64,000 nucleotides of DNA from Tritrichomonas musculus (Eukaryota; Parabasalia; Tritrichomonadida; Tritrichomonadidae): positions 5,146,001-5,210,000 of the forward strand of contig JAPFFF010000001.1 of the NCBI GenBank assembly GCA_039105265.1, read 5' to 3'. The notes under the pieces were generated by a model. The model had not been told where the DNA came from and ran no database searches. It was given only the letters and a program-made list of their open reading frames with translations. Shown here in pieces: positions 59,500 through 64,000 of the stretch. The position numbers were made by a program, and so were the translations under genes. Position 1 is the stretch's first letter. Each line of letters starts with the position of its first letter.

Positions 59500-62400
59500 A
59501 TCTCTTTTGAGGTCAAGGATTTTTGAAAGATGTGATGTTTTCTTCGAGAGAGTTTAGCCGCTAGAGGTAAACCCAAGTAGTGTAAGGAACCTTGAATGCT
59601 GATATTTTTAACAGATTCCCCGTTAATTGAAAAGTGATTCTGCATTGAAGCTCGAGTTCTGTTGTCCATTGTGAATGCAAATGAAGCACACTTGTTCACA
59701 TTAATTTTCATGTTGCCTGCATATTTACAAAACGATTGAACGACATCGATGAGATTATTCATGCCCATTTCTGAATCAGAAAAGAGAACAATGTCGTCAG
59801 CATAAGCCTGGACAGAAGTAGATCTGTCATACCAGTGATAACCCTCATCTTGTGCAAGGTCATTTAATTTGACCAATAACGGTTCTATTCCAACATTGAA
59901 CAATGTAGGGCTAAGTGGGCAACCCTGTTTGACACCTTTGGCAAATTCAATTTCATCACTAATGCGTCCATTAGAGACGATTCTGGTGGAAGCGTTTTTA
60001 TAAGATGCAAGAATGCTCTTGACAAAAAGTTTGTCAAAACCGAGGTCCAGAAGGTTCTTCTTAAAGAGTTCATGTGGGATTGACCCAAAGGCATCCTTGA
60101 AATCTATCGTCAAAATGTAAAGATTCTTCTGATGTCGAGCTGCATGATGAATCATCTCATCAGCGGTAACGATATGCTCTGCGGCACCAGAAGGAATTTT
60201 CATAAAACCTTTCTGTTGGCAATTAATGAATCTCCTGTATTCATTTAAAGTTTGGAGAGTGCGTGAGATATGGCACATTATAATTCTGTATAGAGTGGAT
60301 GTTATGGTGATCGGTCTCCAAGATCTAGTGTTGTTGACTTCACCTTTCTTGTATAGCATTATCGTTTTACAGGATTTAAGAATGGACGGGAAACTACCAG
60401 TTGATAACATTACATTCAGAGTCGTTTTGACAATGCGCGTTGAAACATCATTGCCTAGCTTCCAGATGGAATTACAAATACCATCACAGCCAACCGCAGA
60501 AAGGTTAGATCTACTTTTGATCGCATCTTTAATGGATTTATCCGACATGAGAAGCTCAGTGAAATACGAGTTGTCTTCATCTGAAAGAATATGATCAAGT
60601 GTGAATTTTTGGCGGGGTTCGAAGTCCGCGACCTCACTCCAAGCCTTGCCATAGTCTTCCACAAAACTTTCGACTGGAACGGTGCATTCAGGGGTATCAC
60701 TGTTAAGAATGAACCAATCGAGAGTTTTTTTGGAGTCTTCTTGATAAGCTTTCTGGATGAATTTCTTGTAACCATCGGATGAGTTCTCTTTGTATTTCGA
60801 CTCAAGGTCAAATAATTTCGCTTTGAGGAATGATAGTTTATCTTCGAAATTACCTGCGTTGAGAATTGCATCCACTGTATCAATGTCACGACCTCCCACG
60901 AGTACCACAAAATCGTCAGGAGCGCGTGAAAGGAAGTCAATTAGTTTATCTTTCAGGTCGGCAATCAGATTTAAAGTTGGCTGATCATTAATGTCGCCTT
61001 CAGTCAAAGTGTGCAGCAACTCAATGCCGGCAGTGAATTTGCTAGCGGCTTTGAGTTGAATAGGAACTTCAAAAGACCGAGGCTTTTTCTTTTTCTTCTT
61101 TTTAGAGTTGAATGCTGGAATGTGCAGAGCACCACGGATTTCTTTCCTGAGAATGAGAAAGATTTTGGCCAGTACACCATTCCAAAGCAAGAGACGATCG
61201 TCGTCAGACAAAACAAGAGACTTATTAGAAGTGAGATAAGTGAACTTGTCAATGAGGATAGAAATTTTACCTTCAAAGACATTAGATATCTTTTTTCTAA
61301 TCTTTTGAATCCGTTCGCCCCAAATCTTAGGGAGATATACAATGCCGTCATTTTCTTCTTTGCATTTATTGATCCAGGAAACGGATTTATCAAGGAAGGA
61401 AGACAGATCTTCCTGAATCTCAGAAGTAGGAGGCGAAATAGACTGAATATCATCATCATTGGATTGAGCAGTCGTGTCAGCATCGGAATTACCATTAAGC
61501 GCATGAAGACGTTCTTCAGGCATTCCCTCATTGACAATAAGAATGCCGTTTCTACGTCGAGCACGCAGTCTTTGTTCACGAGATCTCCTATTCACCATCG
61601 CAGCAGCATGATCAGGGTTGTCACCTTCAGGTTCAATAGGAAGATCTCGTTCAATTTCAACATTGTGAGAATGAGTGGAGAGATCACGAACTGCATCGGC
61701 AATGTCTTTGTTAGACTGAGAGATGACATCATCATCTAAGTCAACATCTAGCCATCTAGCATTAAGGGAAATATTCATGAAGTATCTCCTACTGCCTTCG
61801 ACATTGGCAGCGGGATGAGAAGATTTAGTGTGTTGCTGAACTTTCTTTTTATCTTGACCGATAAAATGTTTGCAACGCATACATAAACAACCAGAGACAT
61901 TATGAAATAGATCATTACCAGTGAGCAATTTGTTTTTGTGTTTAGCATGACAGCAGATCGCTGCCCAAAGCAATCCGATTTCGCGGCGAAGAACATCAAG
62001 ATCTTGATGATTATGTTTAATGTGGCAAGCTAAAGCACTGGCGTTGTTGACGATATAATTGCAATCAGCGACAGGACATTTATGTATAATCCTGAATTTT
62101 GGTAAGTCAGATGGGAAGTCATCATCGATAATTTCCCATCTCAGCTTACAATTGTATACAAATTCAACTGCAGCATGCTCATTGGGTAAGAACCTGTCTC
62201 CATGCTTGAATTTCCAATGAGCATGCAGAGCTGCGCATGATTGAAAGACGTCCTCACATAGCGGGCAATAAAATTGTCCTACTCCAAGCCATCTGAGCGT
62301 TTTTTTCATGTACAGAATGATAGGAATATTAAAGAACTCAACATCAGAAAATTGATAAAAGTTGATATGCGCATCTTTAACTTTCTTAAGAAAGTCAACT

Positions 62401-64000
62401 AGCTGGACTTTCGTTTCAATGGATTTAAGACCGTCAATAATCCATTGTAATGAAAGATCGACATCATGATCACTATAAGAATTAGAATCATTATGATCAC
62501 CATCATCAGAGTTTCTAGAAGTTAACGATGAGTTAGAGGAAGTAAGATCCGTGTCAGAGTTATTCTGACTTTGTGCTGGAAAGTCGGATGAGTGAAAATC
62601 TGAGCCAGAGATCGTCGAGTCAGATTCAGAGGTCAAATCGGAATGAGTGCCACAAGAAGTGTGTGAACAAGAACGCGAGCTAGCCAATAAATAAATAGCA
62701 TTTGCAAGCTTCTCGATCTTGTCAGTGAGTGGGCGGTCCTCTGGAAGAGTATGCAGAGGAATCTCTTTATCCTTCCACTCAACAGTGAACTTCGGGACAT
62801 GAACAACTGTTTTAACAGTGTCATCGACGACTTCGACTATATGATTTTGAATGTGCGCTGTTGAAGAAATAAATTGATTTTGAACCTCGACAGCGTGATT
62901 TTGTACTGTTGCTTGAGAGATTAACTTACTTTGATTGACATCAACTTGGTGACTTTGAACGTTAGCTGTTGATGAAATGATATGATTATTAACATCAACA
63001 GTATGATTTTGAACGGTAGCTTGAGAGATGAAATTACTTTGATTAACGTCCACTTGATGGTTTTGGACAATAGCTGTTGATGAAATAATTTGATTCTCTA
63101 TATCAACAGCATGATTCTGAACTGTAGCATTAGATAATAAATTGATAGAGTTTACATCAATGAGGTGGTTTTGAACGTTAGCTGTTGATGAGATCAGCTG
63201 GTTACTGACATCAACAGCGTGACTTTGGACTGTAGCTTGGGTAGTCAAACAGTTTTGAGTTACATCGACATGGTGGTTTTGAACGTTAGCTGTTGATGAG
63301 ATCAGCTGGTTACTGACATCAACAGCGTGACTTTGGACTGTAGCTTGGGTAGTCAAACAGTTTTGAGTAACATCGACATGGTGGTTTTGAACGTTAGCTG
63401 TTGACGAGATCAGCTGGTTACTGACATCAACAGCGTGACTTTGAACTGTAGCCTGGGTGCATAAGTTATTTTTAATAACGTCAACTAGGTGGTTTTGGAC
63501 TAGTGCTGTTGATGAAATAACTTGATTATTAACATCAACAGTGTGATTTTGAACTGCAGCTTTAGTAATTAAGTTGCTATGATCAACTTCAACTTGATGA
63601 TTCTGAACCTTTGCTTTCGAAGATAACCATTGAAAGTCGACATCAACGGAGTGATTTTCGATAGTCGCAGTGGATGGGGAAGGCTCGTTCTTCAAAGCGA
63701 CTAGAGGAGCGGGAACAGAAGCAGGCAGAGAAGGAGGGATTTCACCGGAAATGGTAGGCAAACACTGCAATTGAGGATTGCTAGTAGGCGAGATGAAGTT
63801 GTAAAAGACATTGGTAGAATTAAAGGACCAACTGGAACGGATGTTTTGCAAGACTGAGTTGAAAAAGGTTCGGTTGCACAAATAATTGCCATTAAAAAGG
63901 TTATTGAAATTAACATTTTGTGTAGAATTATTCACAAAGGTAAGTTGGAAAATATGAGCAACATTTTGGACTAACTGAGAGTTATTTTGATCGAATGTAT
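59496..64000 (-). CDS. Retrotransposon protein, N-terminal part with zinc fingers and reverse transcriptase
   Basis: Open from base 64000 to the TGA at 59496, so the start lies beyond the window; the GTG at 63935 is only a convenient reference (numbering below from it). Residues about 95-375 are tandem units of 36 residues built from two half-units (A-x-V-Q-N-H-x-V-D-V...). A Ser/Asp-rich linker follows. Two C2H2 fingers (C557-P-L-C560...H-A-H-W-K-F-K-H, and C-P-V-A-D-C...H-I-K-H-N-H) and a third C-M-R-C...H finger come next. The reverse transcriptase at about 1150-1440 has R-P-I-T-I-T, L-T-I-D-F-K-D-A-F, K-G-V-K-Q-G-C-P-L-S-P and A-Y-A-D-D (D1380, D1381). All catalytic residues are present. 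The frame is lost near 59508. Confidence 0.9.
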   Translation of the reverse strand, partial: TFDQNNSQLVQNVAHIFQLTFVNNSTQNVNFNNLFNGNYLCNRTFFNSVLQNIRSSWSFNSTNVFYNFISPTSNPQLQCLPTISGEIPPSLPASVPAPLVALKNEPSPSTATIENHSVDVDFQWLSSKAKVQNHQVEVDHSNLITKAAVQNHTVDVNNQVISSTALVQNHLVDVIKNNLCTQATVQSHAVDVSNQLISSTANVQNHHVDVTQNCLTTQATVQSHAVDVSNQLISSTANVQNHHVDVTQNCLTTQATVQSHAVDVSNQLISSTANVQNHLIDVNSINLLSNATVQNHAVDIENQIISSTAIVQNHQVDVNQSNFISQATVQNHTVDVNNHIISSTANVQSHQVDVNQSKLISQATVQNHAVEVQNQFISSTAHIQNHIVEVVDDTVKTVVHVPKFTVEWKDKEIPLHTLPEDRPLTDKIEKLANAIYLLASSRSCSHTSCGTHSDLTSESDSTISGSDFHSSDFPAQSQNNSDTDLTSSNSSLTSRNSDDGDHNDSNSYSDHDVDLSLQWIIDGLKSIETKVQLVDFLKKVKDAHINFYQFSDVEFFNIPIILYMKKTLRWLGVGQFYCPLCEDVFQSCAALHAHWKFKHGDRFLPNEHAAVEFVYNCKLRWEIIDDDFPSDLPKFRIIHKCPVADCNYIVNNASALACHIKHNHQDLDVLRREIGLLWAAICCHAKHKNKLLTGNDLFHNVSGCLCMRCKHFIGQDKKKVQQHTKSSHPAANVEGSRRYFMNISLNARWLDVDLDDDVISQSNKDIADAVRDLSTHSHNVEIERDLPIEPEGDNPDHAAAMVNRRSREQRLRARRRNGILIVNEGMPEERLHALNGNSDADTTAQSNDDDIQSISPPTSEIQEDLSSFLDKSVSWINKCKEENDGIVYLPKIWGERIQKIRKKISNVFEGKISILIDKFTYLTSNKSLVLSDDDRLLLWNGVLAKIFLILRKEIRGALHIPAFNSKKKKKKKPRSFEVPIQLKAASKFTAGIELLHTLTEGDINDQPTLNLIADLKDKLIDFLSRAPDDFVVLVGGRDIDTVDAILNAGNFEDKLSFLKAKLFDLESKYKENSSDGYKKFIQKAYQEDSKKTLDWFILNSDTPECTVPVESFVEDYGKAWSEVADFEPRQKFTLDHILSDEDNSYFTELLMSDKSIKDAIKSRSNLSAVGCDGICNSIWKLGNDVSTRIVKTTLNVMLSTGSFPSILKSCKTIMLYKKGEVNNTRSWRPITITSTLYRIIMCHISRTLQTLNEYRRFINCQQKGFMKIPSGAAEHIVTADEMIHHAARHQKNLYILTIDFKDAFGSIPHELFKKNLLDLGFDKLFVKSILASYKNASTRIVSNGRISDEIEFAKGVKQGCPLSPTLFNVGIEPLLVKLNDLAQDEGYHWYDRSTSVQAYADDIVLFSDSEMGMNNLIDVVQSFCKYAGNMKINVNKCASFAFTMDNRTRASMQNHFSINGESVKNISIQGSLHYLGLPLAAKLSRRKHHIFQKSLTSKEM
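62815..63665 (-). repeat. 108-bp tandem repeat encoding 36-residue units
   Basis: The best copies, at about 63163-63440, are nearly identical with a 108-base period (TTTTGAACGTTAGCTGTTGA at about 63177, 63285 and 63393). Outer copies are diverged. Each unit has two similar 18-residue halves ending in N-H-x-V-D-V. Confidence 0.85.

Larger units (their letters stand above)
57480..64000 (-). mobile_element. R2-like non-LTR retrotransposon, 5' end outside window
   Basis: A minus-strand element with zinc fingers, reverse transcriptase and a restriction-like endonuclease in one protein, the layout of the R2 group of LINE-like elements. GC content is well above that of the AT-rich host DNA. The 3' limit near 57480 is estimated from composition. 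The coding frame is still open at base 64000. Confidence 0.85.

Noticed and set aside
60226-61739. Plus-strand open frames of 122 and 242 codons opposite the retrotransposon
   Set aside because: They are antisense to the conserved zinc-finger and reverse-transcriptase frame and show no domain.

Overview
The window looks like nuclear DNA of a parabasalid protist of the Trichomonas/Tritrichomonas group. The evidence is very AT-rich host DNA filled with the gene families typical of these genomes (Sel1-like repeat proteins, BspA-like leucine-rich-repeat proteins, DUF3447/ankyrin proteins, degenerate protein kinases, a clan CD cysteine-peptidase-like protein), almost intronless genes, and a complete Maverick/Polinton giant DNA transposon. 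I cannot separate Trichomonas from Tritrichomonas by eye.

Layout. 1-2532: the 3' part of a Sel1 repeat gene built from a nearly homogeneous 108-bp tandem array. 2.5-5.6 kb: decayed genes, including a protein-kinase pseudogene and a DUF3447 pseudogene on the minus strand, followed by a small MITE. 6.0-9.8 kb: an intact BspA-like LRR gene with a DUF3447-type N-terminus. 10-13.3 kb: intergenic DNA with a kinase relic, then a minus-strand BspA-like gene with no ATG. 13.3-34.6 kb: another minus-strand BspA-like gene cut in two by a 19,747-bp Maverick at 13832-33578. The Maverick has 248-bp terminal inverted repeats differing at one base and a 5-bp target duplication (ATATT). It encodes an integrase, a protein-primed family B polymerase, a packaging ATPase, a major capsid protein candidate, a giant fibre-like protein, two amphipathic peptides sharing one N-terminus, and several unknown proteins. 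It has a higher GC content than its surroundings and the layout of a virus-like element: replication, packaging and virion genes lie between the repeats.

34.6-36.4 kb: one more decayed BspA-like gene. 36.4-37.3 kb: two GATG/ATCGAT-rich satellite blocks. 37.5-39.6 kb: an island of different composition with a DEAH superfamily 2 helicase whose reading frame is cut by a TAG inside motif VI. 41.3-43.7 kb: a clan CD (legumain/caspase-like) peptidase-like gene with one frameshift. 43.7-48.3 kb: gene-free AT-rich DNA containing two nonautonomous transposons, one flanked by TA and one with MULE-like features. 48.3-49.5 kb: an interrupted ankyrin array. 50.3-52.0 kb: a conserved-looking TPR gene with more balanced composition, probably housekeeping. 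52.9-53.6 kb: a nonautonomous hAT element with a perfect 8-bp duplication, next to a truncated Sel1 gene fragment. 54.6-57.3 kb: an ankyrin gene interrupted by two 28-nt inserts that look like mini-introns. 57.5-64.0 kb: an R2-like non-LTR retrotransposon (zinc fingers, reverse transcriptase, restriction-like endonuclease) on the minus strand, with an unusual N-terminal 36-residue repeat array; its 5' end lies beyond the window.

Taken together this is a repeat-rich, surface-protein-rich region shaped by at least four transposon types. Several frame breaks fall in A/T homopolymers, so some apparent pseudogenes may be sequence errors.
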